From Burkholderiaceae bacterium (GTDB taxonomy: Bacteria > Pseudomonadota > Gammaproteobacteria > Burkholderiales > Burkholderiaceae): a DNA stretch of 16,308 bases. The translations under genes and the position numbers were made by a program. How positions within the stretch are numbered: position 1 is the first letter of the stretch; the number at the start of each line of letters is the position of its first letter. The stretch spans positions 1 through 16,308 of the forward strand of contig JASLEM010000014.1 of assembly GCA_030151165.1 (NCBI GenBank), in the 5' to 3' direction. Below, in pieces: positions 1 to 8,357 of the stretch. Below the pieces are notes generated by a model, which saw only the letters and a program-made list of their open reading frames with translations, searched no databases and was not told the origin of the DNA.

Positions 1-258
1 TCCGACATCGACCTGTGGGAGATCAACGAGGCCTTCGCCGCGGTGCCGATGAAGACGGCGCGCGACCTGGGCGTGTCGCTCGACCGGGTCAACGTCAACG
101 GCGGCGCGATCGCGCTCGGCCACCCGCTCGGCGCCACCGGCGCCATCATCCTGGGCACGCTGCTGGACGAACTGGAACGGCGCGACCTGGCGCTCGGCTG
201 CGCGACGCTGTGCGTCGGCGGCGGCATGGGCATCGCCACGATCATCGAGAGGATCTGA
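1..258 (+). CDS. Acetyl-CoA acyltransferase (thiolase), C-terminal 85 residues
   Basis: This is the 3' end of a thiolase gene that begins outside the window; the open frame runs from base 1 to the TGA at 256-258. Thiolases cleave 3-ketoacyl-CoA with CoA (or condense two acetyl-CoA) in the cytoplasm. Visible family motifs are NEAFA (fragment residues 9-13), the [15 protein letters not shown] block with the catalytic His (residue 41), and the C-terminal CVGGGMG with the catalytic acid/base Cys (residue 71). The next gene starts one base after the stop and encodes the hydratase/dehydrogenase of the same pathway, so a FadA-like degradative thiolase is more likely than a biosynthetic one. The N-terminal nucleophilic Cys lies outside the window, so substrate chain length cannot be judged. 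Confidence 0.95.
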   Translation, partial: SDIDLWEINEAFAAVPMKTARDLGVSLDRVNVNGGAIALGHPLGATGAIILGTLLDELERRDLALGCATLCVGGGMGIATIIERI

Positions 259-259
259 G

Positions 260-2404
260 ATGTCGGACGCACTGCAAGTCACTGTCGGCGCGGACGGCGT
301 CGCCGTCGCCGTGATGGACCTTCCCGGCCGTTCGATGAACGTGCTGAACGACGCGCTCGCCGAGCCGCTGGCCGAGCTGATCGAGCGCGTCGCCACCGAC
401 GAGACGATCCGGGGCCTCGTGCTCACCTCCGGCAAGAAGGACTTCCTCGCCGGCGCCGACGTCGACCGCCTGCGCGCGCTCGCGTCCGCGCAGGAGGCGT
501 TCGACGAGTCGATGCGCTTCAAGGCGGCGCTGCGGCGCATGGAGCGGAGCGGCAAGCCGGTGGTCGCCGCGATCCACGGCAAGTGCCTGGGCGGCGGGCT
601 CGAGATCGCCCTCGCCTGCCATCACCGCATCGTGCTGGACGACGGCCGCGCCAGGCTGGGCCTGCCCGAGGTCAAGCTGGGCCTGCTGCCCGGCGGCGGC
701 GGCACCCAGCGCATGCCGCGGCTGGTCGGCATGCAGCAGGCGCTGCAGTGGATCGGCGAAGGCAGCGACATCCGCGCGAAGCAGGCGCTGTCGACGGGCC
801 TCGTCGGCGCGCTCGCGAGCAGCCCGGACGACATGCTCGCCCAGGCGCGCGCCTGGATCGCCGCGAACCCGGCGCCGAAGCAACCGTGGGACACGCCGAA
901 GTTTCGCCACCCGGGCGGCGACTCGCGCAGCCCGGCCATCGCGCAGCTGTTCTCGGTCGCGCCGTCGATGGCGTCGGCCAGGAGCTACGGCAACTATCCG
1001 GCGCTGACGCACATCCTGTCCTGCGTGTTCGAGGGCGGCCTCGTCGGCATCGACGCGGCGCTCGAGATCGAGTCGCGCTTCTTCGCGGCCTGCGCGATGT
1101 CGCAGGAATCGCGCAACCTGATCGGCACGCTCTGGTACCAGTTGAACGCGATCGAGCGCGGCGCGTCGCGGCCGGCGAGCGTCGCGCCGACGCTCGTCAA
1201 GCGGCTGGGCGTGCTCGGCGCCGGCATGATGGGCGCGGGCATCGCGCACGCGGCGGCCAAGGCCGGCATCGACGTGATGCTGCTCGACACCTCCCCCGAC
1301 AACGCCGTCCGCGGCCGGCTGCACGCGCAGTCGCTGATGGACAAGGCCGTCGCGAAGGGCCACACGACGCCCGAGCAGCGCGACGCCGTGCTCGCGCGCA
1401 TCACGCCGACGGTGCAGTACGAGGACCTCGCCGGCTGCGACCTCGTCATCGAGGCGGTGTTCGAGGATCGCGCCGTCAAGGCGGAGGTCACGCGCCAGGC
1501 CGAGGCGCAGATCGGGTCGGACGCGGTGTTCGCGTCCAACACGTCGACGCTGCCGATCACGAGCCTCGCGCAGGCGAGCGCGCGGCCGGCGCAGTTCATC
1601 GGGCTGCACTTCTTCTCGCCGGTCGACCGGATGCCGCTGGTCGAGATCATCGTCGGCGCGCAGACCGACGACGCGACGCTCGCGCGCGGCTTCGACTTCG
1701 TGCGCCAGATCGGCAAGACGCCGATCGTCGTCAACGACTCGCGCAGCTTCTACACGAGCCGCGTGTTCGCGACCTACGTGATGGAGGGTCTCGCACTGCT
1801 CAAGGAAGGCGTGCACCCGCGCCACGTCGAGGCCGCCGGGCTGCAGGCCGGCATGCCGATGCCGCCGCTCGCGCTGCAGGACGAGGTCTCGCTGACGCTC
1901 GCGCTGCACGTAGCCGACCAGACGCGCAAGGATCTCGCCGCGGCCGGCCTGCCCTACACGGAACATCCGGGCGAGGCGGTGTTGCGCCAGATGTGCGAGA
2001 TCGGCCGCATCGGCCGCAAGGCCAACCTCGGCTTCTACGACTGGACGGACGCGGGCCGCAGCCTGTGGCCGGGACTGGCCGAGATGTTCCCCGTCGCCGC
2101 GAACCAGCCGTCGCAGCGGGAGCTCGTCGACCGCCTGATGTTCGTGCAGGCCAACGAGGCCGCGCGCTGCGTCGAGGAAGGCGTGCTGCGCTCGGTGGCC
2201 GACGCGAACGTCGGCTCGATCCTCGGCTGGGGCTTCGCGCCCTTCCACGGCGGCGCGCTGCAGTTCATCAACGCGATGGGCGCGCGGCGCTTCGTCGAGC
2301 GTGCGCGCGAGCTCGCGGCGGCGCACGGCGAGCGCTTCGCGCCGGCGACGGTGGTCGTCCATCTCGCGGAGCGGGACGGCGTGTTCGAAGATGTGCAACC
2401 CTGA
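260..2404 (+). CDS. FadB/FadJ-type enoyl-CoA hydratase / 3-hydroxyacyl-CoA dehydrogenase, 714 aa
   Basis: Bifunctional beta-oxidation enzyme that hydrates trans-2-enoyl-CoA and oxidises the resulting L-3-hydroxyacyl-CoA with NAD. The N-terminal crotonase domain (about 1-200) has the oxyanion-hole segment FLAGAD (62-67) and both catalytic glutamates, E115 in GGGLEIALA and E137 in [17 protein letters not shown]. The NAD-binding Rossmann domain begins at [12 protein letters not shown] (318-329), and the dehydrogenase His is H450 in GLHFFSP. A C-terminal 3-hydroxyacyl-CoA dehydrogenase domain follows, with the usual [11 protein letters not shown] segment. The length of 714 matches the family. The start ATG follows the thiolase stop after one base, with AGAGGA (248-253) as ribosome site inside the thiolase gene, so the two are translationally coupled. 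By length and order it is closest to the FadJ/FadB group; chain-length preference cannot be read. Confidence 0.95.
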   Translation: MSDALQVTVGADGVAVAVMDLPGRSMNVLNDALAEPLAELIERVATDETIRGLVLTSGKKDFLAGADVDRLRALASAQEAFDESMRFKAALRRMERSGKPVVAAIHGKCLGGGLEIALACHHRIVLDDGRARLGLPEVKLGLLPGGGGTQRMPRLVGMQQALQWIGEGSDIRAKQALSTGLVGALASSPDDMLAQARAWIAANPAPKQPWDTPKFRHPGGDSRSPAIAQLFSVAPSMASARSYGNYPALTHILSCVFEGGLVGIDAALEIESRFFAACAMSQESRNLIGTLWYQLNAIERGASRPASVAPTLVKRLGVLGAGMMGAGIAHAAAKAGIDVMLLDTSPDNAVRGRLHAQSLMDKAVAKGHTTPEQRDAVLARITPTVQYEDLAGCDLVIEAVFEDRAVKAEVTRQAEAQIGSDAVFASNTSTLPITSLAQASARPAQFIGLHFFSPVDRMPLVEIIVGAQTDDATLARGFDFVRQIGKTPIVVNDSRSFYTSRVFATYVMEGLALLKEGVHPRHVEAAGLQAGMPMPPLALQDEVSLTLALHVADQTRKDLAAAGLPYTEHPGEAVLRQMCEIGRIGRKANLGFYDWTDAGRSLWPGLAEMFPVAANQPSQRELVDRLMFVQANEAARCVEEGVLRSVADANVGSILGWGFAPFHGGALQFINAMGARRFVERARELAAAHGERFAPATVVVHLAERDGVFEDVQP

Positions 2405-2423
2405 GTTCGCACGAACGCAAGGC

Positions 2424-2446
2424 CGCGCCGGACGGGTGCCGGCGCG
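2424..2446 (+). terminator. GC-rich hairpin after the beta-oxidation operon
   Basis: A perfect 8-bp stem, CGCGCCGG (2424-2431) with CCGGCGCG (2439-2446) and a 7-base loop, begins 19 bases after the hydratase/dehydrogenase stop. There is no clear U-tract directly behind it (GGTTCTTA comes about 14 bases later), so it is a plausible but not textbook terminator. The rest of the 233-base gap up to the binding-protein gene has lower GC than the genes and should contain the transporter promoter, but no convincing -35/-10 pair was picked out. Confidence 0.45.
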
Positions 2447-2637
2447 CGAACTGACGCGGTTCTTACGGCGTGGCGCGGCTCATGCCCGCCACCGCATGTT
2501 GCGCACCCCTTTGGCTCTCGGGGTTTGCACGAGTCTGCGGGGAACACGTAGTGGCAAATGATTCCGGCGGCACCACAATGCCCTCGGAATTCAACGCGAG
2601 GCAACGACTCAGTTTGCCCACAACGGAGACACACCCC

Positions 2638-3861
2638 ATGAAGTTCACTGCCCGACTCACCGCCGTCGCGATCGCCTGCGCGGCGTCCTCCGCCTTCGCG
2701 GCCGATCCGATCAAGATCGGCGTCGACGGCCCGTTCACCGGCGGCTCCTCGTCGATGGGCGTCAGCATGCGCGATGGCGTGCGCCTCGCGGCCGACGAGA
2801 TCAACAAGGCCGGCGGCGTGCTCGGCCGCCAGATCGAGCTCGTCGAACGCGACGACGAGGCGAAGAACGAACGCGGCGTGCAGATCGCCCAGGAGCTGAT
2901 CAACAAGGAGCACGTCGCGGCGGTCGTCGGCTACATCAACACCGGCGTCGGCCTCGCCTCCGAGCGCTTCTTCCAGGACGCCAAGATCCCGGTGATGAAC
3001 AACGTCGCGACGGGCTCGGTCCTGACGCACCAGTTCGACAGCCAGCCCGAGAACTACGTCTTCCGCAACGCCGCCAACGACAGCATCCAGGCGCCGATGA
3101 TCGTGGACGAGGCCATCACCAAGCGCGGCTTCAAGAAGCCCGCGATCATGGCCGACTCGACCAACTACGGCCAGCTCGGTCGCAAGGATCTCGACAAGGC
3201 GCTGGAGGCCAAGGGCGTCAAGCCGGTGACCGAGGAGAAGTTCAACATCGGCGACGTCGACATGACGGCACAGCTGCTCAAGGCCAAGGAAGCCGGCGCC
3301 GACGTGGTGCTGACCTACGGCATCGGCCCCGAGCTGGCGCAGATCGCCAACGGCATGACCAAGCTGGGCTGGAAGGTGCCGATCGTCGGCAGCTGGACGC
3401 TCTCGATGGCCAACTACATCGACAACGCCGGCCCGGGCGGCGAAGGCGCGCGCATGCCGCAGACCTTCGTGCAGGAGCCGACGACGCCCAAGCGCCAGTC
3501 CTTCATCATCTCGTACCTGAAGACCTTCAACCCGAAGAACGCGCGCATGGATTCGCCGGTCTCGGCCGCGCAGGGCTACGACTCGGTGTACCTGCTGGCC
3601 GCCGCGATCAAGCAGGCCGGCTCGACCGACGGCCCGAAGATCAAGGCCGCGCTGGAAGACCTGAAGACGCCGGTCGACGGCGTCGTGACGACCTACAACA
3701 AGCCGTTCACGAAGACCGACCACGAGGCGATCACCGCCAACATCCCGGTGTTCGGCGAAGTCAAGGGCAACCGCGTCGTCTACGCGTACGCCGACGACCT
3801 CAAGAAGGCCTCGCAGGTGCAGGTGAAGGACACGACCGCCAAGGTGGGCGCGAAGAAGTAA
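2638..3861 (+). CDS. Branched-chain amino acid-type ABC transporter substrate-binding protein, 407 aa
   Basis: Periplasmic ligand-binding protein of a HAAT-family ABC importer. The start ATG at 2638 is chosen because it has a good ribosome site (GGAGA 2625-2629, 8-base spacing) and is followed at once by a Sec signal peptide: basic MKFTAR, hydrophobic core, and cleavage motif AFA at about residues 19-21. An in-frame ATG far upstream at 2470 would put unrelated residues before the signal peptide. The mature protein opens with IKIGVDGPFTGGSSSMG, typical of Leu/Ile/Val-binding type-I periplasmic proteins, and continues with GVRLAADEINKAGGVLG. Permeases and ATPases of the same system follow. The real ligand may be a branched-chain amino acid, an amide, urea or an aromatic acid, because this family is broad; the neighbouring beta-oxidation operon does not settle it. 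Confidence 0.93.
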   Translation: MKFTARLTAVAIACAASSAFAADPIKIGVDGPFTGGSSSMGVSMRDGVRLAADEINKAGGVLGRQIELVERDDEAKNERGVQIAQELINKEHVAAVVGYINTGVGLASERFFQDAKIPVMNNVATGSVLTHQFDSQPENYVFRNAANDSIQAPMIVDEAITKRGFKKPAIMADSTNYGQLGRKDLDKALEAKGVKPVTEEKFNIGDVDMTAQLLKAKEAGADVVLTYGIGPELAQIANGMTKLGWKVPIVGSWTLSMANYIDNAGPGGEGARMPQTFVQEPTTPKRQSFIISYLKTFNPKNARMDSPVSAAQGYDSVYLLAAAIKQAGSTDGPKIKAALEDLKTPVDGVVTTYNKPFTKTDHEAITANIPVFGEVKGNRVVYAYADDLKKASQVQVKDTTAKVGAKK

Positions 3862-3880
3862 GCGCCCCGCGGGAGACGAT

Positions 3881-3919
3881 CGCCGCCGCGCCCTGACCAG
3901 GCCCGGCGGCGTCTTTCAT
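3881..3919 (+). terminator. Attenuator-type hairpin between binding protein and permease genes
   Basis: CGCCGCC (3881-3887) pairs with GGCGGCG (3905-3911), with further partial GC pairing inside, and is followed by TCTTTCATT. It sits 20 bases after the binding-protein stop and about 40 bases before the permease start. In binding-protein-dependent importers such a structure commonly lets the binding protein be made in excess of the membrane parts, by partial termination or by protecting the upstream mRNA 3' end. That role is an inference from position and shape. Confidence 0.6.
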
Positions 3920-3954
3920 TCGATTCCATCGATTCAGCACACCCCGGGCCACGC

Positions 3955-4830
3955 ATGCAAATCCTGACCCAACTCGTCTTCAGCGGCATCGCGCTGGGGA
4001 TGATCTACGCGGTGATCGCGTTCGGCTACCAGCTGACCTTCGCCACCTCCGACACCCTGAACTTCGGCCAGGGCGAGGCGCTGATGCTGGGCGCGCTCGT
4101 CGGCCTCACGCTCGTCGGGCTCGGCGTCAACTACTGGCTGATGATCCCGATCGTGTGCGTGTTCGGCGCGATCCAGGGCGCGGTCGTGGAGCGCATCGGC
4201 GTGCGGCCCGCGATCCGCATCAAGAGCGAGTTCGGCTGGATCATGTCGACGATCGCGCTCGGCATCATCTTCCGCAACGTGGCCGAGAACATCTGGGGCC
4301 GCGACATGCGCCCGTTCCCGTCGCCGCTGCCCGAGGCGCCGCTCCACTTCCTCGGCGCCAACGTGCGGCCGATGGAGATCCTCGTGGCCGTCGGCGCGGT
4401 GCTGATGATGGCGGCGGTGGAGCTGTTCAACCGCAAGACGATCTGGGGCAAGGCCGTCGTCGCGACGTTCAACGACCGCGAGGCCGCGCGCCTCATGGGC
4501 ATCAACACGAGCCTCGTGATCACGTTCTCGTACGCGCTGTCGTCGATCAGCGCGGCGCTCGCCGGCGTGCTGATCGCGCCGCTGACGCTCGCCGGCCCGA
4601 ACATGGCCGCGCAGCTGGGGCTCAAGGCCTTCGCGGTGGCGATCATCGGCGGGTTGACCAGCGGCATGGGCATCATCGTCGGCGGCATCATCCTCGGCAT
4701 CGCGGAGAAGGTCACGGGGTTCTACGTATCCACCGGCTACAGCGACGTCCCCGGCCTCGTGCTGCTGCTGATCGTGCTCGCGGTGAAGCCCGCGGGGCTG
4801 TTCGGCAAGACGGCCATCAAGAAGGTGTGA
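3955..4830 (+). CDS. livH: LivH-type branched-chain amino acid ABC transporter permease, 291 aa
   Basis: Inner-membrane permease of the HAAT importer. The sequence has the LivH hallmarks: N-terminal hydrophobic helix QLVFSGIALGMIYAVIAFGYQLTF, the LNFGQGEALMLGAL segment (LNFAHGE-like in E. coli), several further hydrophobic spans, the cytoplasmic coupling segment with DREAARLMGINTS (EAA-like loop contacting the ATPase), and a C-terminal AVKPAGLFGK. The length of 291 residues is normal for LivH. The ATG at 3955 has only a weak ribosome site, but no better start lies nearby and the protein begins directly with the first membrane helix. It should pair with the LivM half of the following fused protein. 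Confidence 0.93.
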   Translation: MQILTQLVFSGIALGMIYAVIAFGYQLTFATSDTLNFGQGEALMLGALVGLTLVGLGVNYWLMIPIVCVFGAIQGAVVERIGVRPAIRIKSEFGWIMSTIALGIIFRNVAENIWGRDMRPFPSPLPEAPLHFLGANVRPMEILVAVGAVLMMAAVELFNRKTIWGKAVVATFNDREAARLMGINTSLVITFSYALSSISAALAGVLIAPLTLAGPNMAAQLGLKAFAVAIIGGLTSGMGIIVGGIILGIAEKVTGFYVSTGYSDVPGLVLLLIVLAVKPAGLFGKTAIKKV

Positions 4831-4840
4831 GCGCACAGCG

Positions 4841-6805
4841 ATGATGAAATCCCGCCCTCTCCTTCTCGCCGCCATCGGCCTCGCGCTGCTCGCGCTGTTC
4901 CCCGTCCTCGTCGACAACCCGTACTACATCCACCTCGTCGAGACCATCTCGATCTACGCGATCCTGCTGTTCGGGCTGGACATCGTCGTCGGCTACACGG
5001 GGCAGGTGTCGCTGGGCCACGCCGGCCTGTTCGGCATCGGCGCGTACGCGGCCGGCGTCGTCATCACGAATTTCCCGAACACGCCGTTCGTGCTGATCCC
5101 CCTCATCGCGATCGCCGTCACGGCGCTGTTCGGCGCGGTGCTCGCGCTGCCGGCGCTGCGCGTGACGGGGCCGTACCTCGCGATGGTGACGCTCGCGTTC
5201 GGCACGATCATCCAGATCCTGATCAACGAGATGGACTTCCTCACCAACGGACCGATGGGCATCACGCTCACCAAGCCGACGGTGCTGGGCCACCACCTCA
5301 CCGAGCGCGAGTACTTCTGGGTCGTCGCGTTCCTGCTCGTCGCGGCGCTGCTGGTCGTGCACCGCATCCTGCGCTCGCACCTCGGGCGCGCGTTCGAGGC
5401 GCTGCGCGGCAGCCCGGTGGCGTCCGACTGCATGGGCGTCTCGGTCTACCGCTACAAGGTCTACGCGTTCGTCGTCAGCGCGGGGCTCGCCGGCCTCGCG
5501 GGCTCGCTGTACACGTACTCCGAGCAGTACATCTCGCCCAACACCTACAACTTCGAGCTGACGGTGCTGTTCCTGCTGGCCATCATCATGGGCGGGCGCA
5601 AGACGCGCTCGGGCGCGCTGCTCGGCGCCGCGATCATCGTGATGCTGCCCAAGCTGCTGGACGACATCGTGCTGTTCCGCTACGTGTCGGTGACCTTCGC
5701 CGCGCTCGTCCTGGTCGGCGCGGTGGTGTTCGTCGCGAAGGGCCGCTCGACGCCGCAGCGCGTCGCCGTGCCGGTCGCCGGCACCATCGTGCTGGCCGCG
5801 CTGTCGTTCGTGCTGACCTCGATGACCGACTGGCGCCTCGCGATCTTCGGCCTGATCACGCTGCTGGTCGTCTACTACCTGCAGGACGGCATCGTCGGCT
5901 TCGCGCGCCAGGTCTTCGGCTGGCACGGCCACGGCCGCACCGACGCCGACGCCGCCGCGCGCCTGCCGGCGCCGCCGAGTGCGGTGTCGACGTCGACCGC
6001 CGCCGCGGCCACGCCGGCCTCGCAGGACCTCGTCGCGGCCTCGCGCGTGCTGATGCAGTTCGGCGGCCTGAAGGCGCTGAACGACGTCAGCCTCAACGTG
6101 ACGCGTGGCACCATCCACGGCCTGATCGGCCCGAACGGCTCGGGCAAGAGCACGATGATGAACGTGCTCACCGGCATCTACGTGCCGACCGACGGCCAGA
6201 TCGCGTTCAAGGGCGAGTCGATCGTCGGCAGGACGTCGGCGCGCATCGCGCTGTCGGGCATCGCGCGCACGTTCCAGAACGTGCAGCTGTTCGGCGAGAT
6301 GACGGCGCTGCAGAACGTGCTGGTCGGGCTGCACCACACGTACCGCAGCAACCTCGTCGAGGTCGCGCTGCACCTGCCGCGCTTCCTGCGCGAGGAGCGC
6401 ACCGCCACCGCGCGCGCCTACGCGCTGCTGAAGTTCGTCGGCCTCGAGTCGCTCGCCGGCGAGGAAGCGCGCAACCTGCCCTATGGCAAGCAGCGCCTGC
6501 TCGAGATCGCGCGCGCGCTGGCGCTGAACCCCGAGCTGCTGCTGCTCGACGAGCCCGCCGCCGGCCTCACCGCGCCGGACATCAAGGATCTCGTCGCGAT
6601 CATCCGCAAGGTGCGCGAGCACGGCATCACGCTGATCCTGATCGAGCACCACATGGACGTCGTGATGGCGGTGTGCGACGTCGTCACCGTGCTCGACTTC
6701 GGCCAGAAGATCGCCGAAGGCAACCCGGCGGCGGTGCAGGCCAATCCGCAGGTCGTCAAGGCCTACCTCGGCGGCGAGGTCGACGCGTCGGCCTCCGCCC
6801 ATTGA
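4841..6805 (+). CDS. Fused LivM permease - LivG ATPase of the branched-chain amino acid ABC transporter, 654 aa
   Basis: Two transporter subunits in one polypeptide. Residues about 1-360 are a LivM-type permease, with GLDIVVGYTGQVSLGHAGLFGIGAYAAG near the N-terminus, multiple hydrophobic spans, and the EAA-like loop around GSPVASDCMGVSVYRYK. A low-complexity Ala/Pro/Ser/Thr linker (about 375-400) leads into a LivG-type ATPase: Walker A GPNGSGKST (430-438), Q-loop region ARTFQNVQLF, signature LPYGKQR (546-552, the usual LivG variant of LSGGQ), Walker B LLLLDEP (566-572) and H-loop H603. The frame is continuous with no stop between the domains and uses host-like codons throughout, so it is a genuine fusion. 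ATG codons at 4841 and 4844 are both possible starts; the gene begins 10 bases after the permease stop. Fused LivM-LivG proteins are known in Betaproteobacteria. Confidence 0.94.
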   Translation: MMKSRPLLLAAIGLALLALFPVLVDNPYYIHLVETISIYAILLFGLDIVVGYTGQVSLGHAGLFGIGAYAAGVVITNFPNTPFVLIPLIAIAVTALFGAVLALPALRVTGPYLAMVTLAFGTIIQILINEMDFLTNGPMGITLTKPTVLGHHLTEREYFWVVAFLLVAALLVVHRILRSHLGRAFEALRGSPVASDCMGVSVYRYKVYAFVVSAGLAGLAGSLYTYSEQYISPNTYNFELTVLFLLAIIMGGRKTRSGALLGAAIIVMLPKLLDDIVLFRYVSVTFAALVLVGAVVFVAKGRSTPQRVAVPVAGTIVLAALSFVLTSMTDWRLAIFGLITLLVVYYLQDGIVGFARQVFGWHGHGRTDADAAARLPAPPSAVSTSTAAAATPASQDLVAASRVLMQFGGLKALNDVSLNVTRGTIHGLIGPNGSGKSTMMNVLTGIYVPTDGQIAFKGESIVGRTSARIALSGIARTFQNVQLFGEMTALQNVLVGLHHTYRSNLVEVALHLPRFLREERTATARAYALLKFVGLESLAGEEARNLPYGKQRLLEIARALALNPELLLLDEPAAGLTAPDIKDLVAIIRKVREHGITLILIEHHMDVVMAVCDVVTVLDFGQKIAEGNPAAVQANPQVVKAYLGGEVDASASAH

Positions 6806-6819
6806 CAGGCGCGAACCCC

Positions 6820-7542
6820 ATGCTCTCGATCACCAATCTCCACGCCGGCTACGGCAAGATCGAGGTGCTGCACGGCATCTCGCTCGAAGTCCCCAAGGGC
6901 CAGGTCGTCACCCTCATCGGCAGCAACGGCGCCGGCAAGACGACGACGATGCGCGCGATCTCCGGGATGATTGCGCCGCGCGAAGGCAAGGTGCTGCTCG
7001 GCGACACCGACATCACCGGCCGCGAGTCGCACCGCATCGCCCGCCTCGGCCTCGCGCACTCGCCCGAAGGCCGGCGCGTGTTCGCGACGATGACGGTCGA
7101 CGACAACCTGCTGCTCGGCGCGTTCCCCCGCTTCACCGGCTCGCGCCGGAAGGGCGACATCACCGCCGACGTCGAGCGCGCGATGGAGTACTTCCCGCGC
7201 CTGAAGGAGCGCCGGCAGCAGCTCGCGGGCACGCTGTCCGGCGGCGAGCAGCAGATGCTCGCGATGGCGCGCGCGATGATGATGAACCCCGAGGTCGTGC
7301 TGCTCGACGAGCCGTCGATGGGCCTCGCGCCGATCCTGGTCGACGAGGTCTTCCGCATCATCTCGCGGCTGCGCGCGGAAGGCGTGACGATGCTGCTGGT
7401 CGAGCAGTTCGCCGCCGCGGCGCTGAACGTGTCCGACTACGGCTACGTGCTGGAGAACGGCCGCATCGCGGTGCACGGCCCGGCCGAGAAGCTGAAGAAC
7501 GACCCGGCCGTGAAGGCGGCCTACCTGGGCGGCGCGCACTGA
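6820..7542 (+). CDS. livF: LivF-type branched-chain amino acid ABC transporter ATPase, 240 aa
   Basis: Second ATPase of the importer, expected to dimerise with the LivG domain encoded just upstream. It has Walker A GSNGAGKTT (34-42), the LivF-specific AHSPEGRRVFATMTVDDNL segment (79-97), signature LSGGEQQ (139-145), Walker B VVLLDEP (159-165), and Q196 in VEQF where many ABC proteins have the H-loop His; Gln at that place is usual for LivF. It ends with AAYLGG, as LivF and LivG proteins usually do. The start ATG at 6820 lies 14 bases after the upstream stop. A longer in-frame extension upstream is rejected because it only reads the out-of-frame end of the fused gene. It closes the transporter operon. 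Confidence 0.95.
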   Translation: MLSITNLHAGYGKIEVLHGISLEVPKGQVVTLIGSNGAGKTTTMRAISGMIAPREGKVLLGDTDITGRESHRIARLGLAHSPEGRRVFATMTVDDNLLLGAFPRFTGSRRKGDITADVERAMEYFPRLKERRQQLAGTLSGGEQQMLAMARAMMMNPEVVLLDEPSMGLAPILVDEVFRIISRLRAEGVTMLLVEQFAAAALNVSDYGYVLENGRIAVHGPAEKLKNDPAVKAAYLGGAH

Positions 7543-7624
7543 TCCTCGCTCGGCGCGGCCCGGCGCGGCAAACGGGGCGTTAATCGGCCATTCCGCGCAC
7601 GGGAGATCCCGGCGCTTGTGCGAA

Positions 7625-7641
7625 CCTTGAGGTGCTCAAGG
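7625..7641. other. Short palindrome CCTTGAG-GTG-CTCAAGG
   Basis: A perfect 7-bp inverted repeat with a 3-base spacer lies in the gap between the convergent livF and DUF3224 genes, followed on the plus strand by ACGTACAAAAAAA. It might be part of the transporter operon's 3' end or a protein-binding site. No U-tract follows on the plus strand and on the minus strand the T-run precedes the hairpin, so it is not a standard intrinsic terminator in either direction. Confidence 0.35.
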
Positions 7642-7700
7642 AACGTACAAAAAAATGCTTGACCCGACCTCGCCTCGAACGACATCGACGCACGCGCCGC

Positions 7701-7734
7701 CGATGGCCGTGGATGGCCGTCGATGGCCGGCGAT
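7701..7734. repeat. Three tandem copies of a 10-base unit (CGATGGCCGT-like)
   Basis: CGATGGCCGT, GGATGGCCGT and CGATGGCCGG stand head to tail at 7701-7730, followed by CGAT as the start of a fourth unit. The tract is noncoding, between convergent genes. It looks like local slippage duplication; no function is evident. Confidence 0.7.
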
Positions 7735-7737
7735 CTC

Positions 7738-7763
7738 GCGCGCGCGGGCGATCCCGCGCGCGC
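7738..7763 (-). terminator. Strong 11-bp GC hairpin downstream of the DUF3224 gene
   Basis: Bases 7738-7748 pair perfectly with 7753-7763 (alternating GC arms ending in GGG/CCC) around the 4-base loop CGAT. It begins 20 bases past the stop of the minus-strand DUF3224 gene, so it probably ends or protects that transcript, and could also serve the convergent transporter operon. No U-tract accompanies it. Confidence 0.5.
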
Positions 7764-7783
7764 CAGGCTCGATCCGGCGAGCG

Positions 7784-8176
7784 TCAGTCCGGCAACTGGT
7801 AGTGCAGCGTGTAGCGATGCACGCCGTCGGCGATGGCCAGCTCCAGCCGGCCCGAGATCCCCGCCAGCGCACCCGACCCGCTGCCCGGCACCACCGTGAT
7901 CGCGAGGCTTTGCGTGCCGCGATCCATCGTGCCCGTGTGCTGCAGCGCGAACCGGCCCGCGCGGTCGCCGATGCGGCCCGTCACCCACTCGAGCGCGACG
8001 TAGCCCGCCGACCCGCCGGCCGGGTTGCCGGCGGAGAGCATCTCGCCCGCACCGGTGCCGTCGATGCCGCCCTCGAAGGTCTTGGCGAGCAGGAAGCGGC
8101 CGAGCTCGGCGGGGCTGTCGCCCGCCTCGCGCGGCGTCATCGTGACCTTGAAGGTGCCGGAGGCGGTGGCCTGCAT
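7784..8176 (-). CDS. DUF3224 domain protein, 130 aa
   Basis: A small soluble protein of the DUF3224 family, whose function is not known. The sequence starts MQATASGTFKVTMTP and contains the family-style stretches GRFLLAKTFEGGIDGTGAGEML and VALEWVTGRIGDRAGRFALQHTGTM, then a C-terminal beta-rich part with LAGISGRLELAI ending in YTLHYQLPD. The start at 8176 is chosen over the in-frame ATG at 8269 because GGGAG stands 5 bases before it and because 130 residues is the family's normal size; the longer version would add about 31 residues of unlikely sequence. The gene is divergent from thyA and convergent with livF, so it is probably a single-gene unit. No signal peptide is present. Confidence 0.85.
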   Translation of the reverse strand: MQATASGTFKVTMTPREAGDSPAELGRFLLAKTFEGGIDGTGAGEMLSAGNPAGGSAGYVALEWVTGRIGDRAGRFALQHTGTMDRGTQSLAITVVPGSGSGALAGISGRLELAIADGVHRYTLHYQLPD

Positions 8177-8282
8177 GGGAACTCCCGATGGCGTGATCGA
8201 GGCGCGAGCATAAGGCCCCGCGGGCGGCAGGACAAACCCCGCGCGCCGCGTCGCGGCCCGCATCGCCACGGCGCGATCCCCG

Positions 8283-8317
8283 GCCCGCGCCCGGGTTCCG
8301 CCGACGCGGGCGCGGGC
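8283..8317 (+). other. GC-rich 11-bp inverted repeat upstream of thyA
   Basis: GCCCGCGCCCG (8283-8293) is repeated as its exact reverse complement at 8307-8317, with a 13-base spacer. It lies in the 181-base divergent gap between DUF3224 and thyA, ending about 40 bases before the thyA start, i.e. just upstream of or over the expected -35 zone. It could be a regulator site or a remnant transcription stop; nothing further supports either. Confidence 0.45.
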
Positions 8318-8345
8318 GACGCCACACGGCTCGCCCGACGCCCGT

Positions 8346-8351
8346 TAAAAT
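8346..8351 (+). promoter_or_regulatory. Probable -10 element TAAAAT placed directly in front of thyA
   Basis: TAAAAT (five of six matches to TATAAT) stands out in GC-rich DNA and ends 6 bases before the thyA ATG at 8358. With normal spacing, transcription would start at or within a base or two of the ATG, giving a leaderless or nearly leaderless mRNA. No convincing -35 is present 17 bases upstream (the zone reads around CACGGC). The only ribosome-site-like sequence is CGGCGG, touching the ATG. Confidence 0.5.
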
Positions 8352-8357
8352 CGGCGG

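Noticed and set aside
242..2398. Long minus-strand open frame (718 codons) opposite the FadB-like gene
   Set aside because: It is the antisense image of a clear enzyme gene in GC-rich DNA; the product is an Arg/His/Asp/Ala-rich string without domains.
4817..6802. Long minus-strand open frame opposite the LivM-LivG fusion gene
   Set aside because: Low-complexity Arg/Asp/Glu/His/Gln-rich product typical of antisense reading of GC-rich genes; the plus strand has complete transporter motifs.
7625..7655. Palindrome plus A-run as an intrinsic terminator
   Set aside because: On the plus strand an A-run, not a T-run, follows the hairpin, and on the minus strand the T-run comes before it.
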